Shown in pieces: positions 1-7,367 of a stretch of 21,501 nt of DNA. The DNA is from an uncultured Bacillota bacterium. GTDB lineage: Bacteria > Bacillota > Clostridia > Peptostreptococcales > Anaerovoracaceae. The stretch covers positions 1 to 21,501 of the forward strand of contig CAMNJK010000004.1 in NCBI GenBank assembly GCA_946541435.1. The letters run 5' to 3'. How positions within the stretch are numbered: position 1 is the stretch's first letter; each line of letters opens with the position of its first letter. The position numbers and the translations under genes were made by a program. The notes beneath the pieces are model-generated. The model did not search any database. It had not been told where the DNA came from and was given only the letters and a program-made list of their open reading frames with translations.

Positions 1-11
1 TACCACATCAT

Positions 12-36
12 TCATATACTGGTGTATGGTTTTTGA
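12..36 (+). terminator. possible weak intrinsic terminator of a gene left of the window
   Basis: CATATAC and GTGTATG form a short stem (one G-U pair, very tight loop), followed by a GTTTTTG stretch. It would end a plus-strand transcript arriving from outside the window. The stem is short and AT-rich, so this is a weak call. Nothing else recognisable lies in the first 110 bases. Confidence 0.25.
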
Positions 37-113
37 TCCGAATGGGGCGGGCTCCTGTACGCCGACTTCCGGCCTTCCCGCCTCATCATCTTCTTTTCTT
101 TTGTCCTTCACTC

Positions 114-122
114 TGCTACAAT
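114..122 (+). promoter_or_regulatory. possible extended -10 promoter of the DMT permease gene
   Basis: TGCTACAAT resembles an extended -10 element (TG-N-TACAAT). The matching -35 position, about 94-99, reads TTTTCT and is poor. A start near 129 would leave a leader of about 50 bases before the ATG at 178 and would exclude the in-frame ATG at 124. Inferred from sequence only. Confidence 0.3.
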
Positions 123-177
123 AGTGGAACAGAATCCTACGAAAGGACGCAGGCCCTCCCTGCGGCAGGTACGATAC

Positions 178-1206
178 ATGAACAGACAGATTCGCGGCAG
201 CCTGATGCTTTTCCTGACAGCGTTCATCTGGGGAACAGCATTTGTCGCTCAGAAAAGCGGCATGGATTCCATCAGTCCCATCGCTTTCAACGGCGTCCGG
301 ACCCTGATCGGCGGAGTTTCGCTGCTGCCGGTGATCGCCATCATGAATATGCGGAGCAAAGGCAGGCCGGACGCGGATTCGGATGCTTTGGATGGTGCTT
401 TGGATGGTGCTTCGGACGGTGCGGCCCCGGTCGCCAAGAGCCTGGATGCTGCTGTTCCGGAAGATCCGGCAAAGCAGAAGCGGCTGCTCTGGATCGGCGG
501 AATCTGCTGCGGTCTGTTTCTGATGGCTGCCGGCAATGTCCAGCAGGTGGGCATGTACTACACCACCGCGGGAAAATCCGGATTCATCACCGCTCTGTAT
601 GTCATCCTGGTTCCCCTGTTCGGTCTCTTTCTGAAGAAAAAAATACGCCCCATCTTCTGGGCGTGTGTGGCGGCTTCCGCTGTGGGTCTCTATCTTCTTT
701 GCATCCCCGCGGACGGCGGTTTCGGCGGGATCAACAAGGGTGACATCATCATCCTGTGCTGCGCCTTCCTCTTCGCCGGACACATTCTCTGCATCGACTA
801 TTTTTCACCGAAAGTTGACGGTGTAAAAATGTCCTGCATCCAGTTCTTCGTGGCAGGCTTTATTTCCTGCATCCTGATGTTTTTCATCGATCCGATGCTG
901 GGATTTGAATTGCCCGGGCTCTCGGATCTGGCCAGCGGTTGGTTCCAGCTTTTCTACGCGGGCGTCATGTCCTGCGGCGTTGCCTACACCCTGCAGGTGG
1001 TTGCCCAGGCGGAGGTGGATCCCACCATTGCTTCCATGATCCTGTGTCTGGAATCCGTGTTTGCCGTCCTGGCCGGCGCCGCTCTTCTGGGCGAATCCAT
1101 GGGCCTTCGGGAAATCATCGGCTGCGCTCTCATGTTCGCCGCCATCCTGGTGGCGCAGCTGCCGGCAAAAGAGCCGGAAGCGAAGCCTCTGAGTTCCGGA
1201 AAATGA
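178..1206 (+). CDS. DMT-superfamily (EamA) drug/metabolite permease
   Basis: The 342-residue protein is an inner-membrane permease of the drug/metabolite transporter superfamily; the substrate cannot be told from sequence. It shows two EamA repeats with about ten hydrophobic helices. The first repeat opens with the family-typical stretch FIWGTAFVAQKSG (residues 17-29), and the second ends with a conserved LESVFAVLAGAALLGE segment (291-306). The loop after the second helix, residues about 62-100, is expanded by a low-complexity stretch with tandem LDGA/SDGA units. Start: ATG at 178 begins just before the first helix and has a modest CAGGT upstream; an in-frame ATG at 124 would add 18 polar residues. 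It is the only plus-strand gene and converges with the minus-strand run ending at 1773, so it is probably its own transcription unit. Confidence 0.88.
   Translation: MNRQIRGSLMLFLTAFIWGTAFVAQKSGMDSISPIAFNGVRTLIGGVSLLPVIAIMNMRSKGRPDADSDALDGALDGASDGAAPVAKSLDAAVPEDPAKQKRLLWIGGICCGLFLMAAGNVQQVGMYYTTAGKSGFITALYVILVPLFGLFLKKKIRPIFWACVAASAVGLYLLCIPADGGFGGINKGDIIILCCAFLFAGHILCIDYFSPKVDGVKMSCIQFFVAGFISCILMFFIDPMLGFELPGLSDLASGWFQLFYAGVMSCGVAYTLQVVAQAEVDPTIASMILCLESVFAVLAGAALLGESMGLREIIGCALMFAAILVAQLPAKEPEAKPLSSGK
388..423 (+). repeat. 12-bp in-frame tandem repeat inside the DMT permease gene
   Basis: Successive units close to TTGGATGGTGCT encode (L/S)DGA three times, after a related DAL start. The unit length is a multiple of three, so the frame is kept. 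It falls in a loop between predicted helices, where length variation should be tolerated. Confidence 0.7.
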
Positions 1207-1227
1207 CGGAGCTGGGTTCCAGGCGGT

Positions 1228-1357
1228 GTTCGCCGGGGCCGGGGCTGGAGTTGCCGGGTCCCGGGGTTGGGATCGTCGAGTCCCGAAACCGCGTTTGCCG
1301 GGGCCGAAGCCGAGTTTGCTATATCCCGAAGCCGAATTTGCCGGGCCCGGTTACCGA
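1228..1357. repeat. GC-rich degenerate tandem repeat, about six units of 20-23 bp
   Basis: Units begin near 1228, 1250, 1273, 1293, 1314 and 1336. The best conserved share GTTTGC or ATTTGC followed by a CCGG/CCGAAGCCGA-like tail. It starts 22 bases after the stop of the DMT gene. Units are too diverged and variable in length for a CRISPR array, and no unique spacers are present. Function unknown. Confidence 0.6.
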
Positions 1358-1360
1358 TTC

Positions 1361-1388
1361 CGTCTGTATTTTTTAAAATCTGCACCAC
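1361..1388 (-). repeat. short dispersed element, copy 1 of 4
   Basis: Read on the minus strand it begins TGGTGCAGATTTTAAAAA. It shares TGGTGCA(C/G)ATT followed by an A/T run with three other copies at 1460-1502, 1512-1546 and 1635-1676. Copies 1 and 2 are on the minus strand and copies 3 and 4 on the plus strand. Confidence 0.6.
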
Positions 1389-1459
1389 GGATCTCCGGAT
1401 AATGTGAAAATACCCCTTGATATTGCATTTTTACATACACGAACCGGAGTCCACTACCC

Positions 1460-1502
1460 ACGTATACACATTTCTAATTTAAAATATCAAATGTGCACCA
1501 TT
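1460..1502 (-). repeat. short dispersed element, copy 2 of 4
   Basis: Read on the minus strand it begins ATGGTGCACATTTGATATTT and ends with GAAATGTGTATACGTG. The end matches the GAAATGTGTACACGG end of copy 4, so these two copies align over about 42 bases with small indels. Confidence 0.65.
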
Positions 1503-1523
1503 TTCGGATAAATGGTGCACATT
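1490..1523 (+). terminator. perfect 14-bp inverted repeat, possible terminator of the DMT gene
   Basis: AATGTGCACCATTT (1490-1503) and AAATGGTGCACATT (1510-1523) are exact reverse complements around the six-base loop TCGGAT. A run of six T follows at 1526-1531. It could terminate the plus-strand transcript, although it lies almost 290 bases past the stop codon. It is also exactly the head-to-head junction of element copies 2 and 3, so it may exist because of the repeat and not as a terminator. Confidence 0.5.
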
Positions 1524-1546
1524 CATTTTTTAAAAACAGAAATCTT
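1512..1546 (+). repeat. short dispersed element, copy 3 of 4
   Basis: Begins ATGGTGCACATTCATTTTTT and continues AAAAACAGAAATC. It is head-to-head with copy 2, their shared first 14 bases forming the hairpin at 1490-1523. The GTGTA(T/C)AC tail seen in copies 2 and 4 is not evident. Confidence 0.6.
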
Positions 1547-1634
1547 CAACCGGGTCTCTGGCCTGCGCGGCAAACCCCTCAAAATCATCTGATCTGGCGA
1601 TTTTTTTACCCTGCGGCGAGGCTCTGGTAATACA

Positions 1635-1676
1635 TTGGTGCAGATTTTTAAAATCAGCAATGAAATGTGTACACGG
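1635..1676 (+). repeat. short dispersed element, copy 4 of 4
   Basis: Begins TTGGTGCAGATTTTTAAAAT and ends GAAATGTGTACACGG. Its TGGTGCAGATTTT head is an exact inverted copy of the head of copy 1. Between copies 3 and 4 (about 1547-1634) I see no convincing gene; a 64-codon minus-strand frame covers 1530-1724 but resembles nothing I recognise. Confidence 0.65.
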
Positions 1677-1772
1677 AAAGGCATCTGTCCGGATCAGAGT
1701 CCAGGAACAGAGGGGCAGGGGCAAGCCTCAGAATCAAATCTCAGGATAAGATCCCAAAATCAGCTCTCTGGA

Positions 1773-3152
1773 TCAGCTGCCCTGGCTGTTCTTTTTCTCT
1801 TTTTCCTTTTTCTTGATCTCCTCCCAGAGCTTCTCCCCTTCTTCCGGGGAGCTGACTTTCATGTCCCCGAAGACCCAGGGGTGTCTGCGGATCATCTTCC
1901 CGGAGATGCCTTCGATCACATCCTCGATGGTGAAGGCGCCCCGCTCTTTCGCCACCTGGGCATTGAGCACCACCTGCAGCAGCACATCGCCCAGTTCTTC
2001 GCAGAAGTTGGCATCATCGTGATTGTCGATGGCATCCGCTGCTTCCTGTGTCTCTTCCAGCAGATATTTCTTCAGGGTCTCATGCGTCTGGGCCCGGTCC
2101 CAGGGACAGCCGTCCGGCGCTCTGAGCCGACGGATGATCTCCACGAAATCCTCGAAGGAACGGGTCGCTTCTGTTACCCCGCTCTGTTCCGGATCTTTCA
2201 TCTGATCTGCTGCATCCCGATCCGCGTCCACGATGCCGATGTCAGCAACGATGATCCGGCCGCAGTATTTCCCGGCAAAGCCCTGCAGATGCACGGCTTT
2301 TTTCGCATGGAATGTGATGGTCACATCCGCCCGCACGCAGCGCGGATCCAAATCATCCTCTTCCGTCAGGTCACCGCCCATCCCGGAAGGGATGTCCAGG
2401 GCGAAGACCCGCGCCCCGCGCGCTCTTGCCGCTGCGATCTGCGCCGCCGCCAGCGCGCCTGCCTCCCGCAGCTGACCATGAAAGCCTGTGCCGTAAATGG
2501 CATCCACCACCACGTCCGGACCGTCCGGCGAATCCTGCTCTGTTTCCGTCAGGGACTTTTCCGGGATCGCCAGCTGCTGGGTGAGCCTGCGGTTTTCAAT
2601 GGCATCGGGCGTCACCGGTTCCCCGTCCACTAATACCAGGTCCACGTCCCAGCCCTGCTGCTTCAGCCGGCGGGCCACCACGAAACCATCGCCGCCATTA
2701 TTACCTTTGCCGCAGTAGACGCGGACGCGAAGATGGCGGTCCAGCGCCCAGGGATACAGGCGCGCGCCAGTCTGCGCGGCAGCGGCAGCAAGCTGATCGC
2801 CGGCCGCACTCGCACGACTGTTATTTGTTGCAGACAAGTCGTTATCAGTCAAGGGCTGACCGCCGGCTTCACTCGCACAGCTGATATTGGCTGCAGGCAA
2901 ACTGGTATCGGCTGCAGACACGCCGTTATTGGCAGCAGACAAGCCGCTATCGGCTGCGGACGCGCCGTTATCGCCGCCGCACTGTGCGCCGCACCGCGTA
3001 TCGCTAATAGGCGTTGCCATTGTGATCTCAACGATTCGGTTGGCCGCCAGGGTCCCGGCGTTTTCCATCATCTGATAGTAAGAAAGTCCCGCTGCATCGG
3101 TGTTCTGTTCCAGGGTTTTCATCCTGGCGCAGCTGACAAAGTATTCGCTCAT
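1773..3152 (-). CDS. nnrE: NAD(P)H-hydrate epimerase fused to MazG pyrophosphohydrolase
   Basis: A 459-residue two-domain protein. Residues about 1-320 are a YjeF_N/NnrE domain, which epimerises damaged NAD(P)HX: MMENAG (28-33), GKGNNGGDGF (148-157), DAIYGTG (217-223) and DIPSG (253-257). Residues about 330-459 are a single MazG domain, a house-cleaning NTP pyrophosphohydrolase: GCPWDRAQT (348-356), metal-binding LLEETQE (364-370) and EELGD (385-389). The usual epimerase partner is the ADP/ATP-dependent dehydratase NnrD; MazG in that place is unusual. Residues about 61-120 carry a low-complexity insertion before the Rossmann core. Start: an AAGGAGG site lies just upstream of this ATG; a longer frame to 3197 has no such site. 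It is last in the minus-strand run, 117 bases after the mutase gene. Domain calls are secure; activity of the fused protein is inferred. Confidence 0.88.
   Translation of the reverse strand: MSEYFVSCARMKTLEQNTDAAGLSYYQMMENAGTLAANRIVEITMATPISDTRCGAQCGGDNGASAADSGLSAANNGVSAADTSLPAANISCASEAGGQPLTDNDLSATNNSRASAAGDQLAAAAAQTGARLYPWALDRHLRVRVYCGKGNNGGDGFVVARRLKQQGWDVDLVLVDGEPVTPDAIENRRLTQQLAIPEKSLTETEQDSPDGPDVVVDAIYGTGFHGQLREAGALAAAQIAAARARGARVFALDIPSGMGGDLTEEDDLDPRCVRADVTITFHAKKAVHLQGFAGKYCGRIIVADIGIVDADRDAADQMKDPEQSGVTEATRSFEDFVEIIRRLRAPDGCPWDRAQTHETLKKYLLEETQEAADAIDNHDDANFCEELGDVLLQVVLNAQVAKERGAFTIEDVIEGISGKMIRRHPWVFGDMKVSSPEEGEKLWEEIKKKEKEKKNSQGS
2793..2972 (-). repeat. 21-bp in-frame tandem repeat in the NnrE-MazG gene
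   Basis: Residues 61-120 of the fusion contain heptads close to (D/N)(N/S/T)(G/S)xSAA, for example DNGASAA, DSGLSAA, NNGVSAA and DTSLPAA in succession, then more diverged units DNDLSAT and NNSRASA. At DNA level these are 21-bp units. The block sits between the N-terminal helices and the nucleotide-binding core, where the family normally has a short link. Confidence 0.8.
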
Positions 3153-3236
3153 GACATCCTCCTTAAGCGCCGTCGCCGTATCCCGACAGTGAATCATGAC
3201 TGAAAGTGAATCGCGGCTCCGGGAAAGTCTCGGTCC

Positions 3237-3278
3237 TTACCGCACACTTACAACACACTTACAGCACACTTACAGCAC
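3237..3278 (-). repeat. 11-bp tandem repeat containing the stop codon of the mutase gene
   Basis: On the minus strand GTGCTGTAA is followed by GTGTGCTGTAA, GTGTGTTGTAA and GTGTGCGGTAA. The first TAA is the stop codon of the phosphohexomutase gene (3270-3272). Because 11 is not a multiple of three, the repeated TAAs fall in different frames. The remaining gap to the next gene (3153-3236) shows nothing else clear. Confidence 0.8.
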
Positions 3279-4865
3279 GCTGCTGTCCAGACCCTCGTAT
3301 CCCGACAGGAAGTCCGCCATGAAGGCGAGAATCTTCTGGCATCCGCCTTCTTCATCCGCCGCAATGTTCATGGGCAGCAGGGGGTCGTGCAGAGACTTGC
3401 GCAGAAGGCACCAGCCCTCCGGGAAATTGATCCGCACGCCTTCGTAATTGGGCTCTTCCAGCGTCGGCCACGCCGCAGCTTCTTCGACGCCCTGGGCTGC
3501 TTCCGCCCCGCCGCGGATATAGGCTTCCAGTTCTGACAGGACCTGGTCGCCGTAGGCCGCGAAGTCTTCCGCCTTGACCGGGATCCGGACTTCCTTTTCC
3601 TCGGCGGGACTGCCAAGGCCCTCCAGCAGCATATCCAGACGTTTTCCTTCCGCCTTGAGCCGGGCGGTCTTGATCACGATCTTGGTGGCCAGGTAAGCGC
3701 CGTCATCCAGGAAGTAGTTCTCCTTCAGGGCCGCGTGGCCGGAGGTCTCGATGGCCAGCTGGCAGTCGGTGCCCGCTTCATTCAGCTCGACGGCCTTGTT
3801 GATCACGTTTCTGTAACCCCGCTTGAAGCGCAGGTGCTTCAGCCCCAGATTCTTTTCCAGGAATTCCGTCAGCTGGCGGCTGGTGATGCTGTCGGTCACC
3901 ACGGTGGTGGCCGGATGGTCCTCCGCCACCAGTGCCGCGGCCAGCGCCACGATGCCGTTGCGGGAGATCTCCCATCCTCTGCTGTCCACTGCCGCGGACC
4001 GGTCCACGTCCGTATCGAAGATCAGGCCCAGATCCGACCCGGAAACCAGTGTCTGCATGGCCGCGGCCTGCATGACTTCCTTGTTCTCCGGATTCGGGAT
4101 ATGGTTCAGGAACATGCCGTCCGGATCCAGATAACGGCTGCCGCTGATGTCCGCGCCCAGAGGCTTGAGCACCCGCCGGGCGTAGAATCCGCCTGCGCCG
4201 TTGCCGGCATCCACCGCGATCTTTAAGTCTTTCAGGGGCCGGTCTCCCATGCCGCAGCCATCGATGATCAGCTGCCGCAGATGGGCGCAGTAATGATCCA
4301 TCAGGTCCGCTTCCTCCATGGGGAAGACGATCTCCCCGCTGCGGTGCACCGCCCCGTCCGCATTGCAGGGCGTTCCCAGGATCCCGCCAGCTTTTGCATC
4401 GTCCGCCGCAAACTCCAGGATCTCGCGGATGTCCTGCTTGTCCAGTCCGCCGGCGGGGGTGAAGAACTTGAAGCCGTTCCGGTCAAAAGGCAGGTGGCTT
4501 GCGGTGATCATGATGGTGCCGTCGCATGCAAAGGCTGGAAAGACCGTGGCCATGAACATGGCGGGGGTGGATGCCAGACCGCAGTCCAGCACGCGGCATC
4601 CATAGGGGCCAAATCCCCGCATCAGACCGTCCATCAGAGTTTTTCCCGTAATTCTGGGGTCCCTGCCGATGGCCAGCTTCAGCTCCTGGGGCTTCTTGCC
4701 TGTTCTCCTGCAGAGCCAGCTGAGAAACCCTCTGGCAATATCCGCGGCCGCTTCCGCCGTCAGATTCGGCATCTTCACCGGCTTTCCCGCGAAGGCCAGT
4801 CCGCGGTCAACGATGGCGATCCCTCTGATGTCGCTTCCATTCTGAAGTTTGCTGTAGTCTTTCAT
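3270..4865 (-). CDS. phosphomannomutase/phosphoglucomutase-family protein
   Basis: The 531-residue cytoplasmic enzyme belongs to the alpha-D-phosphohexomutase superfamily, which interconverts hexose 1- and 6-phosphates through a phosphoserine. Visible motifs in order: the active-site loop TASH with the catalytic serine (Ser123, residues 121-124), metal-binding DTDVDR (284-289), sugar-binding ETSGH (373-377) and the C-terminal phosphate-binding RKSLHDPLLP segment (489-498). All four loops are present, so it should be active. Sequence does not decide between mannose and glucose substrates; a role in envelope polysaccharide precursors is plausible given the neighbours. GGAGGATC precedes the ATG. 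Residues 110-114 (PAFAC) are encoded by a copy of the dispersed word TGCAAAGGCTGG. Confidence 0.87.
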   Translation of the reverse strand: MKDYSKLQNGSDIRGIAIVDRGLAFAGKPVKMPNLTAEAAADIARGFLSWLCRRTGKKPQELKLAIGRDPRITGKTLMDGLMRGFGPYGCRVLDCGLASTPAMFMATVFPAFACDGTIMITASHLPFDRNGFKFFTPAGGLDKQDIREILEFAADDAKAGGILGTPCNADGAVHRSGEIVFPMEEADLMDHYCAHLRQLIIDGCGMGDRPLKDLKIAVDAGNGAGGFYARRVLKPLGADISGSRYLDPDGMFLNHIPNPENKEVMQAAAMQTLVSGSDLGLIFDTDVDRSAAVDSRGWEISRNGIVALAAALVAEDHPATTVVTDSITSRQLTEFLEKNLGLKHLRFKRGYRNVINKAVELNEAGTDCQLAIETSGHAALKENYFLDDGAYLATKIVIKTARLKAEGKRLDMLLEGLGSPAEEKEVRIPVKAEDFAAYGDQVLSELEAYIRGGAEAAQGVEEAAAWPTLEEPNYEGVRINFPEGWCLLRKSLHDPLLPMNIAADEEGGCQKILAFMADFLSGYEGLDSSVL

Positions 4866-4911
4866 TGATTTGATCCTCCGTTCGTCATGCGTTTACTGTC
4901 AGTGTTGATTT

Positions 4912-5526
4912 TCAGCCGAAGATGGCCAGCAGCATATTCCCTTCGTACAGGGGCCCTGCCAGATAGGAGAGATTCAGCATCTCCTCGATGGAGGCCGCGG
5001 TATCCGGCGGGCACATGTGCATCACCGGGATCAGGGCTGCCAGGAACAGGAAGGCCAGCAGAAGGCCCTCTACACCGCCTACCACAGTGCCGGCCAGCTT
5101 GTTGAGAAAAGAAATCGGGGATTTTTTCTTCATACGGGTCAGGGGCCGGATCACCAGGATCAGCACCAGCCGGGTCAGGATCACGATAGCCAGAAAGGCG
5201 ATCATGGTCATGAGCAATCCCTCCAGGGCGTCGACGATGTTGATCACGGCATTCTCCACGGTCTGTTCCAGGATGTTCCCCAGAACCGGCGGCAGGCCGC
5301 TGACGGGGTCCGCCGCGGCGCCGAACCGTTCCGACAGGGTGTCATGGATCCACTGTCCCAGGAAGGAATTCTGCAGCAGATCCCGCAGCACCGGCATGGC
5401 GAAGATGCCGGCCGCCACGGCGCCGATCCAGCCCAGAAGCCGGACCACGATATACAGAAATCCCCGCATCATTCCGATCACCATAGGAATGATGATCAAT
5501 GCTGCTGTTATGATATCAAGTGCCAT
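4912..5526 (-). CDS. cvpA: CvpA-family membrane protein
   Basis: A 204-residue integral membrane protein with the CvpA pattern: an N-terminal helix followed by MRGF (residues 19-22) and a second helix, then two further helices around LVLILVIRPL and GGVEGLLLAFLFLAALIPV. The family is named for its link to colicin V production in E. coli, but its molecular role is uncertain; in Firmicutes it is usually a small envelope protein of unknown function. GAGAGGAA lies about six bases before the ATG. A terminator-like hairpin sits just upstream (5543-5567), so expression depends on read-through or an unseen promoter. The mutase gene follows after 46 bases. Confidence 0.82.
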   Translation of the reverse strand: MALDIITAALIIIPMVIGMMRGFLYIVVRLLGWIGAVAAGIFAMPVLRDLLQNSFLGQWIHDTLSERFGAAADPVSGLPPVLGNILEQTVENAVINIVDALEGLLMTMIAFLAIVILTRLVLILVIRPLTRMKKKSPISFLNKLAGTVVGGVEGLLLAFLFLAALIPVMHMCPPDTAASIEEMLNLSYLAGPLYEGNMLLAIFG

Positions 5527-5542
5527 ATATTCCTCTCATTGT

Positions 5543-5567
5543 AAAAAAGCGGGGTGTATCACTCCGC
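5543..5567 (-). terminator. intrinsic terminator after the GntR regulator gene
   Basis: On the minus strand GCGGAGTG and CACCCCGC form an 8-bp stem with one A-C mismatch and a three-base ATA loop, directly followed by six T (5548-5543). It lies 24 bases past the GntR stop and 17 bases before the cvpA start. It likely ends or attenuates the long upstream transcription unit. Confidence 0.75.
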
Positions 5568-5590
5568 CTTTCTGTGTGTTCTCTGTCCGG

Positions 5591-6271
5591 TTACTCTTCG
5601 AAGATGTTCTTCTGCTGAACGCCTTCTTCAATGACCAGCTGCTTGAGCCGGTCGATGTGTACATCGGCTGCCCACCGGGCGTGGTCTGCGTCACCGCTGG
5701 CGATGGCTTCCAGGATCTCCCGGTGTTCCTCCGGCATGTTCTCTGCCCGGCGGAAATTGTCGTAGTAAATGTACCGGAACCGCAGGACCAGTTCCTGGAG
5801 CTGTTCCACCATGTTGACCAGGATCTTGTTGTTGCAGGAATCCACGATGATCCTGTGGAATATTGTATCGTGGTGGATCATATCCTGCATATTGCCTTCG
5901 CGGACCGCCTTGTTATAGGCTTCCGCCACTTCCTTCAGCTCCGCCATCTCCTCGTCCGTCATACGGGACGCCGCGAAATACGCTGCCAGACCTTCCAGGT
6001 CCTGCCGCACCTCCAGGATCTCCACCATGTCCTGGGTCGAGATCATGGACGCGTATGCCCCCCGGCGGGGTTCGATGGTGACCAGACCTTCTTTTTCCAG
6101 CTTACGGATGGCTTCCCGGATCGGTGTACGGCTGACACCCATCTCCTCCGCCAGGTCCACTTCCATCATCCGGGTGCCCGGTACGATGGCGCCGGTAAGG
6201 ATCTGCATTTTCAATTCTTCATAAACCATCTCGCGCAGAGGTTTATGGTTCTGTATATCGAAATTCAGCAT
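5591..6271 (-). CDS. GntR-family transcriptional regulator (FadR/FCD type)
   Basis: The 226-residue protein is a DNA-binding repressor or activator of the FadR subfamily. The N-terminal winged helix includes the GntR signature LAEEMGVSRTPIREAIRKLE (residues about 39-58) and ends at RRGAYAS. The rest is an all-helical FCD ligand-binding domain with HHDTIFHRIIV as the metal-binding histidine region and a later HREI histidine. Ligand and targets are unknown. Start: the ATG at 6271 follows GAGGAAGATAGA; a longer frame overlaps ispE and lacks a site. It lies 41 bases after ispE, so it is probably cotranscribed, and a terminator follows it. Confidence 0.87.
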   Translation of the reverse strand: MLNFDIQNHKPLREMVYEELKMQILTGAIVPGTRMMEVDLAEEMGVSRTPIREAIRKLEKEGLVTIEPRRGAYASMISTQDMVEILEVRQDLEGLAAYFAASRMTDEEMAELKEVAEAYNKAVREGNMQDMIHHDTIFHRIIVDSCNNKILVNMVEQLQELVLRFRYIYYDNFRRAENMPEEHREILEAIASGDADHARWAADVHIDRLKQLVIEEGVQQKNIFEE

Positions 6272-6312
6272 TCTATCTTCCTCTTCGCCTGTGGATGTCT
6301 GACGCCTTCGGT

Positions 6313-7344
6313 CTATCCCGTGGTCCTGGTCCAGAAGCTCTCTCTGTTCAGCTCCCGCAGCTTGGCGCAGATCTCCTTCGCCTCCGCCCGGCTGCCGCAC
6401 AGACCGAATACCGTGGGACCGCTGCCGCTCATGAGGACGCGGTCCGGATTGCACAGGCTTTGTATTTTGTTCTTTGTATACACTACTATAGAATACCGCT
6501 TTAACGTATAATTTTCAAGTACGTTGATCATGTTTTTTTCGATGCCGGCCATATCCTCTTCGGATAAAGCCCGCACCATTTCGTCAATGTCCGGGTGCTT
6601 CGGAATGGTGATTTCATCGATTCCCCGGTAGGCCTCCGCAGTGGAAACGCTGATGGGCGGCTTGGATAATACCAGGTCGGAATGCAGTCCCCGGACCGGC
6701 CTCAGATCCGTTCCACGGCCGGTGGCCACCGCGCAGTGACAGGCCAGAGGATCCCCGGCGAAACGCTTCTGCAGCTGCGGATCCGCGGCTGCCTGCCCCA
6801 TCACGCAGAAGGGGACATCGGAACCCAGCTCCGCTCCCGCCCGGCACAGAGCCTTGAGGTCCAGTCCCAGATCCCAGAGACAGTTCAGCCCGTGGATCAC
6901 CGCCGCGCAGTTGCTGCTGCCCCCGGCCAGGCCCGCCGCCACAGGGATCCGCTTCTTCATATCGATCCGGATCTCTCCTGCCAGGTCCTTCCCGTACCGG
7001 GCCGCCATCCATTCCGCCGCCTGCCAGGCCAGGTTCCGCCGGTCCGTGGGCAGATAGGGGCGGTTGGACTTCACCGTGATCCGGATGCCGCCGGACCGGT
7101 CGTCCCCGGTCCCTTCCGCTTCCGAAAGCTCACCGCAGGCCCCGCCAGCCTTTGCATGGCCGCCCCCCGAAGGGCCGGCCTCCCCGGGTATCCACCGGAT
7201 CTGCACCTCATCGCAGAGGCCGATCTGCTGCATGACCATATGCACTTCGTGGTAGCCGCCGGGCAGCAGCCCCTTCACATCCAGACAGAGATTGATCTTC
7301 GCGTACGCATTGATCACGATTTCCTTGTATGCGTTCTTTATCAT
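6313..7344 (-). CDS. ispE: 4-diphosphocytidyl-2-C-methyl-D-erythritol kinase
   Basis: IspE phosphorylates the 2-hydroxyl of CDP-methylerythritol in the MEP isoprenoid pathway. This 343-residue GHMP kinase shows the N-terminal NAYAKINLCLDV (12-23, catalytic Lys16), ATP-binding PVAAGLAGGSSNC (134-146), catalytic Asp in GSDVPF (174-179) and the C-terminal GHMP motif MSGSGPTVFG (305-314). It is longer than typical IspE because of a Gly/Ala-rich insertion at about 53-86. A copy of TGCAAAGGCTGG lies inside that insertion and encodes AKAG. GGGGAAAGG precedes the chosen ATG; a 15-codon upstream extension has no ribosome site and would run into the intergenic hairpin. The GntR gene follows after 41 bases. 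Confidence 0.93.
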   Translation of the reverse strand: MIKNAYKEIVINAYAKINLCLDVKGLLPGGYHEVHMVMQQIGLCDEVQIRWIPGEAGPSGGGHAKAGGACGELSEAEGTGDDRSGGIRITVKSNRPYLPTDRRNLAWQAAEWMAARYGKDLAGEIRIDMKKRIPVAAGLAGGSSNCAAVIHGLNCLWDLGLDLKALCRAGAELGSDVPFCVMGQAAADPQLQKRFAGDPLACHCAVATGRGTDLRPVRGLHSDLVLSKPPISVSTAEAYRGIDEITIPKHPDIDEMVRALSEEDMAGIEKNMINVLENYTLKRYSIVVYTKNKIQSLCNPDRVLMSGSGPTVFGLCGSRAEAKEICAKLRELNRESFWTRTTG

Positions 7345-7367
7345 GATATGCCTTTCCCCTGTACGAA

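Noticed and set aside
1228..1357. CRISPR array
   Set aside because: Units are contiguous, diverged and of uneven length, with no unique spacers and no cas genes nearby.
1490..1523. integron attC site or IS terminal repeat
   Set aside because: No integrase or transposase gene, no flanking duplications, and the stem is explained by head-to-head repeat copies.
1530..1724. 64-codon minus-strand small protein
   Set aside because: No ribosome site seen, no recognisable motif, and it overlaps the repeat copies 3 and 4; kept as unproven.
4988..6511. 507-codon plus-strand open frame
   Set aside because: It runs across cvpA, a clear minus-strand terminator, the GntR gene and part of ispE; it is a shadow frame.
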